From an uncultured Christensenellaceae bacterium (GTDB lineage Bacteria > Bacillota > Clostridia > Christensenellales > Pumilibacteraceae), in contig CAJUNM010000048.1 in assembly GCA_910587805.1 (NCBI GenBank), positions 1-10,242 on the forward strand: 10,242 bases of DNA. The letters run 5' to 3'. The notes under the pieces were generated by a model. The model was given only the letters and a program-made list of their open reading frames with translations, was not told the origin of the DNA and made no database searches. Below, in pieces: positions 1 to 6,437 of the stretch. A program made the position numbers and the translations under genes. Position 1 is the first letter of the stretch. Each line of letters opens with the position of its first letter.

Positions 1-30
1 TGCCTAAACCTTTTTATTTGCGTTTTATTA

Positions 31-47
31 AATTCCCTGTGGGAATT
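31..47. repeat. Palindrome upstream of the gerA operon
   Basis: AATTCCC (31-37) and GGGAATT (41-47) are perfect 7-base inverted arms around TGT. The site lies 60 bases before the GerA start codon. It could be an operator, or a short hairpin at the end of an upstream transcript, but no T-run follows it on the + strand. The rest of 1-106 has no strong sigma-A promoter. A CATATTTA at 73-80 faintly resembles a sporulation-sigma -10 element, but no matching -35 was found. Confidence 0.35.
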
Positions 48-106
48 ACGGTAAGGCGACGGTTTTTGTTTGCATATTTATATGCTCAAAGAACAAAAAT
101 ATCTTT

Positions 107-1549
107 ATGAATACAGCGGATAAAATATTGGGCAAGTTCGCCACGCCCGAGAGCATAGTCACGCGAGACTTGCGGTTCGGGAATAAGACTGGCAAGCTGC
201 TGATAAATCCCGATCTGAGCGATGCGGAAATAATCCGTACGGTCGTGCTCACCGTAACGCGCGCGAGCGAAAGGCGCGACGTCGGAGACGCCGAGTTCGA
301 TCTCAAACGAATAAAGAGCGAAGTGCTCGAATCGGAGACCGAGATATTGTTCGAGCCGGACGAGTGCATAAACAGACTGCTCAACGGCGACATGCTCGTT
401 TGCATGGACGGCGAGGACGGCGCGCTCGTTATAAACGCGCGTTCGTTCGGAACTCGCGGTATTGTGGAGCCGCCGACGGAAACGGTCATGCGCGGTCCGC
501 GCGAGGGATTTATCGAGGATCTCAAAACCAATCTGTCGCTTATCGAGCGCAGACTCAAAACGAGCGATCTCGCTATAGAAAAAATGCGGATAGGCAGAAA
601 ATCGCAGACCAACGTTGCGGTGTGTTATATTTCCTCGATAGCCAATCCGAATATAGTTAAAAGAATAAAGGAGCGGCTCAAACAGATAGACATAGACGGC
701 ATAGTGGACAGCTATGCGCTCGTGCCGTATATCGAGGAAAAGCAGATGTCGCTCTTTACGCAGACGGGATACTGCGAAAAGCCGGACATTGCCGCGGCGA
801 AAATGCTCGAGGGCAGGGTGGCTATATTCGTAGACGGTTCGCCGATCGCGCTTACTCTGCCGTATCTTTTGGTCGAGGATTTCCAATCGAGCGAGGATTA
901 TTACGTGCGGTCGCCGTTCGCAACGTTCGTTCGGCTCATGCGATACGTTGGCATATTTTTGGCGTTGCTCATACCCGCATTGTACGTTGCGTTGCAGAAT
1001 TTTCATTATTCGCTCATGCCCGTGCGGTTCACAATGACGATCATGTCGTCGATAAAGGGTTTGCCCGTTTCGCCGCTGACCGAAACGCTTTTCGTAATAC
1101 TGCTTTTCGAGATAATCCGCGAAGCGAGCGTACGCATGCCGCGTGCGGTAGGCATGGCAATGAGTATTGTCGGCGCGCTCGTACTCGGTGAGACAGCCGT
1201 AAATGCGGGCGTGATCAGTTCTCCTGCGGTCATGGTAACGGCGCTTTCGTCGATCGCGCTGTTCCTTGTCCCCGATATGATAAGCTCTACGAGCATACTG
1301 CGCTTGGTTTATACTCTCGTCGGCGGACTGATGGGTTTGTTCGGACTGATAATATGCGTGCTGTACACGCTGCATTATATCTGCTCGCTCAACGGCTACG
1401 GAACGCCGTATCTCGCGCCGTATACGCCGTTGGTGTTTTCCGACTTTAAGGACTCGATAGAACGCGGTCCGCTGCGAAAAATGACGCTGCGTCCGAAAGC
1501 TATACCGAATATCAATCCCAAACGTATGGGAGGTAAAAATGAACAGTAA
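107..1549 (+). CDS. Spore germination protein, GerA family (GerAA/SpoVAF type)
   Basis: This is the A subunit of a spore germinant receptor, which in known spore formers sits in the inner spore membrane and works with the B and C subunits to start germination. The 480 residues match the usual family length. Residues 1-270 are a soluble domain containing the family signature RGPREGFIEDLKTNLSLI (129-146) and LLVEDFQSSEDYY (254-266). About five hydrophobic segments follow (roughly 280-298, 325-338, 346-366, 373-391, 397-425), with the conserved REASVRMPRAVG block at 338-349, then a basic tail. ATG 107 is the first ATG after an in-frame stop at 29-31. Its ribosome site is weak (AAAGAA, 88-93). 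The gene overlaps the next one by 11 bases, which points to translational coupling. Family assignment is firm; the germinant cannot be read from sequence. Confidence 0.95.
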   Translation: MNTADKILGKFATPESIVTRDLRFGNKTGKLLINPDLSDAEIIRTVVLTVTRASERRDVGDAEFDLKRIKSEVLESETEILFEPDECINRLLNGDMLVCMDGEDGALVINARSFGTRGIVEPPTETVMRGPREGFIEDLKTNLSLIERRLKTSDLAIEKMRIGRKSQTNVAVCYISSIANPNIVKRIKERLKQIDIDGIVDSYALVPYIEEKQMSLFTQTGYCEKPDIAAAKMLEGRVAIFVDGSPIALTLPYLLVEDFQSSEDYYVRSPFATFVRLMRYVGIFLALLIPALYVALQNFHYSLMPVRFTMTIMSSIKGLPVSPLTETLFVILLFEIIREASVRMPRAVGMAMSIVGALVLGETAVNAGVISSPAVMVTALSSIALFLVPDMISSTSILRLVYTLVGGLMGLFGLIICVLYTLHYICSLNGYGTPYLAPYTPLVFSDFKDSIERGPLRKMTLRPKAIPNINPKRMGGKNEQ

Positions 1550-2819
1550 TCAAACGCCCGCTCAAAATACCGAGCCGATCAAAGACGTCAGACAATCCAC
1601 GTCGCGGCAGCTCGTTGCTATAATATTCGTTCTGGGCTTGGCGACAAAGATGTTTATGCTGCCCGTGTTTTTGATACGGACGTCGGGACGCGACGCATAT
1701 ATCGCGCTTGCGGTGTTTTGCGCGATCGATCTCATATCGCTTGTTTTCGGTATAATCGCGCTCAAGCTGTCGCCCGATACGGATTTTTTCGCGCTGTTGC
1801 AAAACACGCTCGGCAAACCGTTCGCTAAACTCGTTTCGCTTATAATAGGGTTGTTCATGTTTGCAAAGCTGACCATTGCAACGACCGAGACCGTAACGTA
1901 CTATGCGGACAACGCCACGAGCGACTTTAAGATGCCGTTTATGATAATCATTTTCATGGTGTTTTTGGTAGCGGTATCGGCGCATACTCTGCGATCGATA
2001 TGTCGGCTCAATGAGTTCGTCGCGCCCGTGATAATAGTGTGTATAGTCGTGCTCGCGACCATTGTTCTCGCTACGGGGTTTGACTTTGCAAACATACTTC
2101 CCGTAATGCGCGACCCGGCATTGTTTAAGAAAGCGCTGTTTTCGCATTCCGTTTGGCTCGGCGATTTCACGCCGATAATTTTGTTCGTGGGGCGGACGAA
2201 ACTCAAAAAGTATACGGGCGTATGCGTCGGCGCAGCCGGTTTTTTCAGTTGTATAGTGTCCGTTTTTATCGCGATAACGATGTGCGCGGCGTTCGGTAAC
2301 GTGCCGCAGCTCGTCGACGCGGGAACGAACCTGTCGAGCATACTTCAGTTTGCGCTCGGCAACGCATACGGACGTATAGATATGATGTCGTCGGTGTTGT
2401 GGAGCGTTGGCGCGTTTATAGAGGTCGCGGTATTCTTTTACTGCGCGTCGCGGTGCTTTGCGTACGTTATAGGCAGAAACGAGCATTTTTGGATAGGCGT
2501 CGTGCTCGCCGTGACGCTGTACGTTTTGCAGGTGTTCGTATTCGGCGATACGACCATGTTCGCATTAACGGTGTCGTGCGTGCCGTTCTCGGCGGTCATG
2601 GCTGCGCTGTCGCTGTTTATTCCGTTGCTTGCGCTCGTGTGCGCCGCCGTGAATAAGCGTAAGACGGGGGCGAAAGCACAAGGCGGTACGGAATCGGAGA
2701 CCGAAGAACAGCGCGGAGAAAATAAAGAAAATTCGGCGGCGAGCGAAACGCCTTGCGCGCTGTCCGAATCGAAAGAGCGGCTCGGCGCGCCGGAACAGTC
2801 GAACGGAGGCGCGCAATGA
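1539..2819 (+). CDS. Spore germination permease, GerB family (GerAB type)
   Basis: This is the B subunit of the germinant receptor, an APC-superfamily membrane protein thought to bind the germinant. It has about ten hydrophobic segments between residues 24 and 371, and a family-typical stretch GRIDMMSSVLWSVGAFIEV (278-296). The start ATG lies inside the end of the A-subunit gene and is preceded by GGGAGG just upstream. The family is usually about 365 residues; this protein has 426 because of a hydrophilic tail from about 372 to the end, rich in Glu, Gly, Ser and Ala. The tail should face one side of the membrane as a disordered extension. The stop codon overlaps the start of the C-subunit gene (ATGA). 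The family call is secure; the role of the tail is unknown. Confidence 0.94.
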   Translation: MNSNQTPAQNTEPIKDVRQSTSRQLVAIIFVLGLATKMFMLPVFLIRTSGRDAYIALAVFCAIDLISLVFGIIALKLSPDTDFFALLQNTLGKPFAKLVSLIIGLFMFAKLTIATTETVTYYADNATSDFKMPFMIIIFMVFLVAVSAHTLRSICRLNEFVAPVIIVCIVVLATIVLATGFDFANILPVMRDPALFKKALFSHSVWLGDFTPIILFVGRTKLKKYTGVCVGAAGFFSCIVSVFIAITMCAAFGNVPQLVDAGTNLSSILQFALGNAYGRIDMMSSVLWSVGAFIEVAVFFYCASRCFAYVIGRNEHFWIGVVLAVTLYVLQVFVFGDTTMFALTVSCVPFSAVMAALSLFIPLLALVCAAVNKRKTGAKAQGGTESETEEQRGENKENSAASETPCALSESKERLGAPEQSNGGAQ

Positions 2820-4117
2820 AAAAATTATCGCATCAGCGAAAGCTCTTGATAGCCAAGATATTGATATTCGTTTTTGCGTTCGTGCTCGCTGTCATGCCGT
2901 CGAGCGCGTCGCGTAATCTCGAAGTAAACAGCCGCGTAATAGTGGAAATGCTCGGAATAGACAGTATAGACGAAGGCTTGGAACTTACCGCGCAATACGC
3001 AATGCCGCTCGCGGAGGACGGCGCAACGTCAAAAAGCAAAGTGACGGTACGAGGTCGGACAATAACCGAAGCGGTAGACGAGCTGCATTCCGCGCTCGGC
3101 AGACGCGTCGAACTCGGACACTGTTCAATTATCGTCGTAGGCGAAAATTTCGATCCGCATATATTGGGCACGCTCGTGACAGCGTCGGATATAACAGCCA
3201 ACGTGTATCTCGGCGCAGCCGAGAAAAAAGCGTCCGATCTGATCGGACAGATAACCGATTTCATGAAAAAAACGGGTGCGACCGATGCGGACTTTATCGC
3301 ATACAGCGCCAAAAAGAGCCATGTTGCAACGACTACCTTGTTGAACTTTTTGTCGGAGTTAGGCTCTGCTTCGCAATCGGCGTTCATGCCGCTCGTCGAA
3401 ATTCTCGACGAGTCGGGCGCAAGCAAACCGCAGGGCGGGGAAGGGCAAGGCGGCGGCTCGTCGGGCGGCGGAGATCAAAGCGGTAGCGGGCAAGGCGGAC
3501 AAAACGGCGGTCAAAGCGGCGGTCAGAGCGGCGGATCTTCCGGCGGAGGACAGGACGGCGGCGGGCAAGACGGCGGTTCGTCCGGCGGGGGTTCGTCCAA
3601 TCAGACGGGCGCGGTCAGTTCGGGCATGGCGCTCAAAAAACTCGCGCTGTACGGCAACGAAGGTCGGCGCGGGATCATCGACGAATTCGGTATGCGTGGC
3701 GTTGCGTGGATAAGCTCGCCCGTGGAAAAAAGCGTTGTGGTTACGGAATTGGAGTATAACGGCGAATATTACGACAGCGTGTCTGCGCGATTGCTCAACA
3801 AGGATTCGGACGTTACCGTAGATATAGACAACAACAGCGCGACTGTGCGTCTGCGCGTTTCGCTCGAGCCGAACTGCAGTACGTTTAACAGACTGATGAT
3901 AGAGAGCGGCGGCGCGGCGCGCGAGGCGATAAAGCAGGCGTACGCGCGCAGTATAGAGAAAGAGTTGCGCACGGCGTTCGAGCAGTCCAAGGCGTATGAT
4001 TGCGATCCGTTCTTTTTGAAACGCGATCTATACCGATTCGCGCCCGATAAATACGACGGCGATTACGACCTTAACGATTTGGAAGTGGAATATAAAATAC
4101 GCATCGACATTCAATAA
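2816..4117 (+). CDS. Germination protein, Ger(x)C family (GerAC type), without lipobox
   Basis: This is the C subunit of the germinant receptor, 433 residues. I chose ATG 2816 because GGAGG lies 6 bases upstream (CGGAGG, 2804-2809) and the ATG overlaps the GerB stop. A longer in-frame start at 2753 would add an unlikely Arg-rich leader. Residues 1-32 form a basic start plus a hydrophobic segment ending near MPSSAS. Family members are normally lipoproteins with a cysteine just after this segment, and none is present here: the first Cys is deep inside the N-terminal domain. The N-terminal domain (about 33-200, with NSRVIVEMLGID and GRRVELGHCSIIVVGE) and the C-terminal domain (about 270-433) are separated by a Gly/Ser/Gln-rich linker at about 207-261. 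The protein may be held by an uncleaved membrane helix or cleaved and soluble; that is inference. Confidence 0.9.
   Translation: MKKLSHQRKLLIAKILIFVFAFVLAVMPSSASRNLEVNSRVIVEMLGIDSIDEGLELTAQYAMPLAEDGATSKSKVTVRGRTITEAVDELHSALGRRVELGHCSIIVVGENFDPHILGTLVTASDITANVYLGAAEKKASDLIGQITDFMKKTGATDADFIAYSAKKSHVATTTLLNFLSELGSASQSAFMPLVEILDESGASKPQGGEGQGGGSSGGGDQSGSGQGGQNGGQSGGQSGGSSGGGQDGGGQDGGSSGGGSSNQTGAVSSGMALKKLALYGNEGRRGIIDEFGMRGVAWISSPVEKSVVVTELEYNGEYYDSVSARLLNKDSDVTVDIDNNSATVRLRVSLEPNCSTFNRLMIESGGAAREAIKQAYARSIEKELRTAFEQSKAYDCDPFFLKRDLYRFAPDKYDGDYDLNDLEVEYKIRIDIQ
3434..3598 (+). repeat. Low-complexity coding repeat (Gly/Ser/Gln/Asp linker in the GerC homologue)
   Basis: The DNA is an imperfect array of GGCGG-based units (ggcggt-cag-agc, gacggcggc and similar) encoding about 55 residues made almost only of Gly, Ser, Gln and Asp. 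It remains in frame and joins two recognisable domains, so it reads as a flexible linker. Such tracts can change in length by replication slippage. Confidence 0.8.
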
Positions 4118-4135
4118 AATATCGGTCGTAATCGT

Positions 4136-4164
4136 TTGACAAACACTGCGGATTGTTGTATACT
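4136..4164 (+). promoter_or_regulatory. Sigma-A type promoter of rpsU
   Basis: TTGACA (4136-4141) and TATACT (4159-4164) are separated by 17 bases: a consensus -35 and a 5/6 -10 at ideal spacing. Transcription should begin near 4171, giving a leader of about 38 bases. The promoter begins 18 bases after the GerC stop, so rpsU is transcribed independently of the germination operon. Confidence 0.88.
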
Positions 4165-4191
4165 GAATAAGTAATTTTGAGTTCCGAGAAC

Positions 4192-4199
4192 AAAGGTGG
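4192..4199 (+). promoter_or_regulatory. Ribosome binding site of rpsU
   Basis: AAAGGTGG lies 9 bases before GTG 4209. It fixes GTG as the start codon, since no in-frame ATG precedes the conserved S21 N-terminus. Confidence 0.75.
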
Positions 4200-4208
4200 T
4201 GTTAAACT

Positions 4209-4382
4209 GTGTCGGTAGTTCACGTCGGCGAAAACGAATCGTTAGACAGCGCGCTCAAGCGCTTTAAGCGCAAATGCCAAAAGGACAATATCCTCGGCGA
4301 TATGCGCAAGAAGGAATACTACGAAAAGCCTTCCGTCAAACGTAAAAAGAAAGAAGAAGCGGCGCGCAAGCGTTTCCGCTAA
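4209..4382 (+). CDS. rpsU: 30S ribosomal protein S21 (bS21)
   Basis: bS21 is a small basic protein of the 30S subunit, located near the mRNA exit and the anti-Shine-Dalgarno region. The 57-residue product reads MSVVHVGENESLDSALKRFK at the start, then a Lys/Arg-rich helix (RKKEYYEKPSVKRKKKEE) ending in KRFR. Length and pattern are typical for Firmicute S21. Translation starts with GTG, which makes it easy to miss in ATG-only scans. It is a single-gene unit with its own promoter (4136-4164) and a terminator 13 bases past the stop. The position beside a germination operon is not the common genomic setting for rpsU, but nothing suggests they share function. Confidence 0.95.
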   Translation: MSVVHVGENESLDSALKRFKRKCQKDNILGDMRKKEYYEKPSVKRKKKEEAARKRFR

Positions 4383-4394
4383 CCAACTTTATGT

Positions 4395-4423
4395 AAGCGA
4401 TGTCGCGATCGGCATCGCTTTTT
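4395..4423 (+). terminator. Intrinsic terminator after rpsU
   Basis: AAGCGATG (4395-4402) pairs with CATCGCTT (4413-4420). Two more pairs (T·G, C-G) extend inside to give a 10-bp stem with a 6-base loop, followed by TTTTT overlapping the end of the stem. Confidence 0.85.
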
Positions 4424-4562
4424 CAATGTTTCAATGTCATATGCTCTACGCGTTCGATTTTTGTGAAAATTTTTCATATACAATATATTGGGTTTTGATT
4501 TTTCGCACGAACGGTCTATATTGTAGAGTATAAAAATCCACAAAAAGTAACGTCATTCTACA
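4424..4562. other. AT-rich non-coding spacer between rpsU and the Spo0A_C gene
   Basis: I find no gene here. It is more AT-rich than its neighbours and holds short dyads: TGAAAA-T-TTTTCA (4464-4476), the palindrome CAATATATTG (4481-4490), and TTGTAGA (4521-4527) with TCTACAA (4557-4563). These may be regulatory sites for the next gene, or chance features of AT-rich DNA. Confidence 0.5.
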
Positions 4563-4602
4563 AAAATTCCCCGTTTGTTCTTGTTGACAAAAGGGGAATT
4601 TT
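4563..4602 (+). promoter_or_regulatory. Long hairpin upstream of the Spo0A_C gene
   Basis: AAAATTCCCC (4563-4572) pairs perfectly with GGGGAATTTT (4593-4602). After a G/A mismatch, TTTGT (4574-4578) pairs with ACAAA (4587-4591), leaving an 8-base loop. The total is 15 pairs. The right arm ends in TTTT, so it could act as a bidirectional terminator, or as a DNA operator because the downstream promoter's -35 lies inside it. Confidence 0.65.
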
Positions 4603-4612
4603 GCTGTTTAAT
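4584..4612 (+). promoter_or_regulatory. Probable sigma-A type promoter of the Spo0A_C gene
   Basis: TTGACA (4584-4589) and TTTAAT (4607-4612) are 17 bases apart. Transcription would start near 4619, downstream of the alternative TTG start at 4601, and the ribosome site AAGGAAG (4628-4634) then serves ATG 4643. The -35 sits in the loop and inner stem of the hairpin at 4563-4602. Confidence 0.65.
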
Positions 4613-4642
4613 GGAGACACTCTCTTTAAGGAAGTGTGGATT

Positions 4643-5017
4643 ATGAACAGACACGAGTTTATTGTATGTACTTTGGTCAAAACGGGATTTCGTGTTTCGC
4701 TCAAAGGCTTTGCACAGTTTTGCATGTGCATCGAAATGTATCTCGACGGCGGATCGCCCACGATCGAAAGCATATACGAAAAGGTTGCGTTGCGCACGGC
4801 TTGCACTGCGTCCGCAGTGGAAAAGAATTTGCGCAGACTGTTTTTAAGTTCCGACGCATGCCGCGCGGTGGGCAAGCTGTACGGCATCGACTATACCGAT
4901 TGCGGAAATAAGCAGATAATCGCTATGTTTGCCAACTATATATCCATGAATTCGCCGAAGTATTCCGCAACCTGCGCAGAACGCTTTTCGGAAATGAAAC
5001 GAATGGCGGAAGGGTAA
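4643..5017 (+). CDS. Stand-alone Spo0A C-terminal (DNA-binding) domain protein
   Basis: The 124-residue product resembles the DNA-binding (effector) domain of Spo0A, the master regulator of sporulation. The shared pattern includes a start like TLVKTGFRVSLKGFAQF (10-26, compare the Spo0A IGVPAHIKGYxYLREAI region), the recognition-helix motif TASAVEKNLRRL (55-66, compare TASRVERAIRHA), and NKQIIAMFANYI (89-100, compare the NSEFIAMVADKL end). The phosphoacceptor receiver domain of Spo0A is absent. ATG 4643 is preferred to the longer TTG start at 4601 because AAGGAAG lies 8 bases before it and the likely transcription start is at about 4619. Residues 101-124 are a short extra tail. It may bind 0A-box-like sites without phosphorylation, or need a partner. 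Its targets, and whether it acts in sporulation, are inference. Confidence 0.8.
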   Translation: MNRHEFIVCTLVKTGFRVSLKGFAQFCMCIEMYLDGGSPTIESIYEKVALRTACTASAVEKNLRRLFLSSDACRAVGKLYGIDYTDCGNKQIIAMFANYISMNSPKYSATCAERFSEMKRMAEG

Positions 5018-6385
5018 TTATTTTATCGCTTCGCGCAGAACTGATATTTGACGAAGCAGCTCTGTCTTTTCGCAGCCGCCTATGACGGTGCGGCGCGAGA
5101 TAGCCGTTTCGGGCATGACCGCGATTTTTATATCGGCGTCGAAAAGCGGGGAGAACGTTTTGTATTCGTCGACCGTAAGCGATTGCAGCGTTTTATTATT
5201 ATTCACGCAATAGAGCACGATCTTCCCTACGATTTCGTGCGCCGTGCGGAAGGGAACGCCTTTGTTTGCAAGATAATCCGCGCATTCGGTCGCGCACGAA
5301 AAACCGCCCGCCGCCGCGGCGTTCATTCTGTCGCGGTCGAACTCGGTAACGGCGAGCATGCGCGTAAACACGGCGAGCGAAATTCGTACAGTCTCGTCGG
5401 CGTCGAACACGCGTTCTTTGTCCTCTTGCATGTCTTTGTTATAGGCGAGGGGAAGCCCCTTCATAACGGTGAACATGCCCACGAGGTCGCCGAGCACTCT
5501 TCCGCTCTTTCCGCGCAGAAGCTCGTTGACGTCGGGGTTTTTCTTTTGCGGCATTATCGATGAGCCTGTCGAGAACTCGTCGGGCAGTTTTATAAATCCG
5601 AATTCCTCGCCGGAATAATACACGAACTCCTCGTTGACGCGAGAAAGATGCGTCATTATGATAGCCGCGCACGAAAGATATTCCAAGCAAAAATCGCGGT
5701 CGGACACGCCGTCGAGAGAGTTTTCCGTTATTCCGTCGAACCCTAACAGTTCGGCGACGCGCCGTCGGTCTATCGGGAAAGCGGTGGCTACTGCTGCGCC
5801 GCTGCCGAGCGGCAAAACGTTCAGCCGCGATCTGCAATCGGAGAGCCTGCGCAAGTCGCGTAAAAACATGTTAGCGTATGCGCAAAACCAATGCCCGAGC
5901 GTAGTGGGCTGCGCCTTTTGCATGTGCGTGTACGCGGGCATGGGCGCGTCGATATATTGCTCGGCTTTGGCGGCGAGCAGAGTTATGAGCGTGCTTAACA
6001 GCTCGGTCGTTTTGTCTATGCCGTCGCGCAAATACAGTCGCAGATCGGTAGCGACCTGATCGTTGCGGCTGCGCGCCGTGTGCAGTTTTTTGCCGACGTC
6101 GCCTATGCGGCGCACAAGCTCGTTCTCTACGAACGAGTGTATGTCCTCCGCGTCCGCTACGGCGAGCTTGCCGTCGGCTATATCGCTACGCACGCTCTCG
6201 AGCGCGGACGTTATCGTTTGCGCGTCACGTTCGGCGATGACGCCGCATTCTCCGAGCATCGTCGCATGCGCTATAGAGCCGCGAATATCTTGCGCGTACA
6301 TTACCGCATCGAACGGCAACGAATCGTTGAATCGTTCGGCAAGGTTGTCCAAATCGGCTTGGAATCTGCCCGACCACAGTTTCAT
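5018..6385 (-). CDS. argH: Argininosuccinate lyase
   Basis: ArgH cleaves argininosuccinate to arginine and fumarate, the final step of arginine synthesis, as a cytoplasmic homotetramer of the fumarase/aspartase superfamily. The 455 residues are the normal length. Visible motifs are MKLWSGRF at the start, HTARSRNDQ (102-110), AYTHMQKAQPTTLGHW (151-166, with the conserved catalytic-region T153 and H154), and the superfamily signature GSSIMPQKKNP (274-284), whose flexible loop carries the catalytic serine. AGAGG (6391-6395 on the + strand numbering) is 5 bases before the start. It lies 52 bases downstream of argG with no visible promoter or terminator between, so the two form an operon. Its stop codon directly abuts the stop of the convergent Spo0A_C gene. 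Confidence 0.98.
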   Translation of the reverse strand: MKLWSGRFQADLDNLAERFNDSLPFDAVMYAQDIRGSIAHATMLGECGVIAERDAQTITSALESVRSDIADGKLAVADAEDIHSFVENELVRRIGDVGKKLHTARSRNDQVATDLRLYLRDGIDKTTELLSTLITLLAAKAEQYIDAPMPAYTHMQKAQPTTLGHWFCAYANMFLRDLRRLSDCRSRLNVLPLGSGAAVATAFPIDRRRVAELLGFDGITENSLDGVSDRDFCLEYLSCAAIIMTHLSRVNEEFVYYSGEEFGFIKLPDEFSTGSSIMPQKKNPDVNELLRGKSGRVLGDLVGMFTVMKGLPLAYNKDMQEDKERVFDADETVRISLAVFTRMLAVTEFDRDRMNAAAAGGFSCATECADYLANKGVPFRTAHEIVGKIVLYCVNNNKTLQSLTVDEYKTFSPLFDADIKIAVMPETAISRRTVIGGCEKTELLRQISVLREAIK

Positions 6386-6437
6386 AGTAACCTCTGAATA
6401 AGCGATTGAAAATAGATTGACTTAAAATAGCGCGAGT

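Noticed and set aside
73..80. CATATTTA as a sigma-F/sigma-G -10 for the germination operon
   Set aside because: No convincing -35 at the right distance; the match is too weak to annotate as a promoter.
86..1375. Long open frame (429 codons) on the minus strand opposite the GerA gene
   Set aside because: It is antisense to a clearly conserved GerA protein, is rich in Arg/His/Tyr with no recognisable domain, and arises because the sense strand avoids TTA, CTA and TCA codons.
1512..2486. 324-codon open frame on the minus strand opposite the GerB gene
   Set aside because: Antisense shadow with low-plausibility composition (many Arg, Tyr, His) and no domain.
2753..2815. Longer start for the GerC homologue
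   Set aside because: It would add an Arg-rich leader in front of a clean signal-type N-terminus, and the GGAGG plus ATGA coupling supports 2816.
4556..4562. TTCTACA as a Spo0A box (consensus TTCGACA)
   Set aside because: One mismatch in a 7-mer in AT-rich DNA is expected by chance; kept only as context for the hairpin finding.
4601..4642. TTG start for the Spo0A_C protein
   Set aside because: It lies inside the hairpin and upstream of the predicted transcription start; AAGGAAG clearly serves ATG 4643.
5028..5057. GCTTCG/CGAAGC dyad near the argH stop as a terminator
   Set aside because: Only 6 bp with an 18-base loop and no T-run on either strand.
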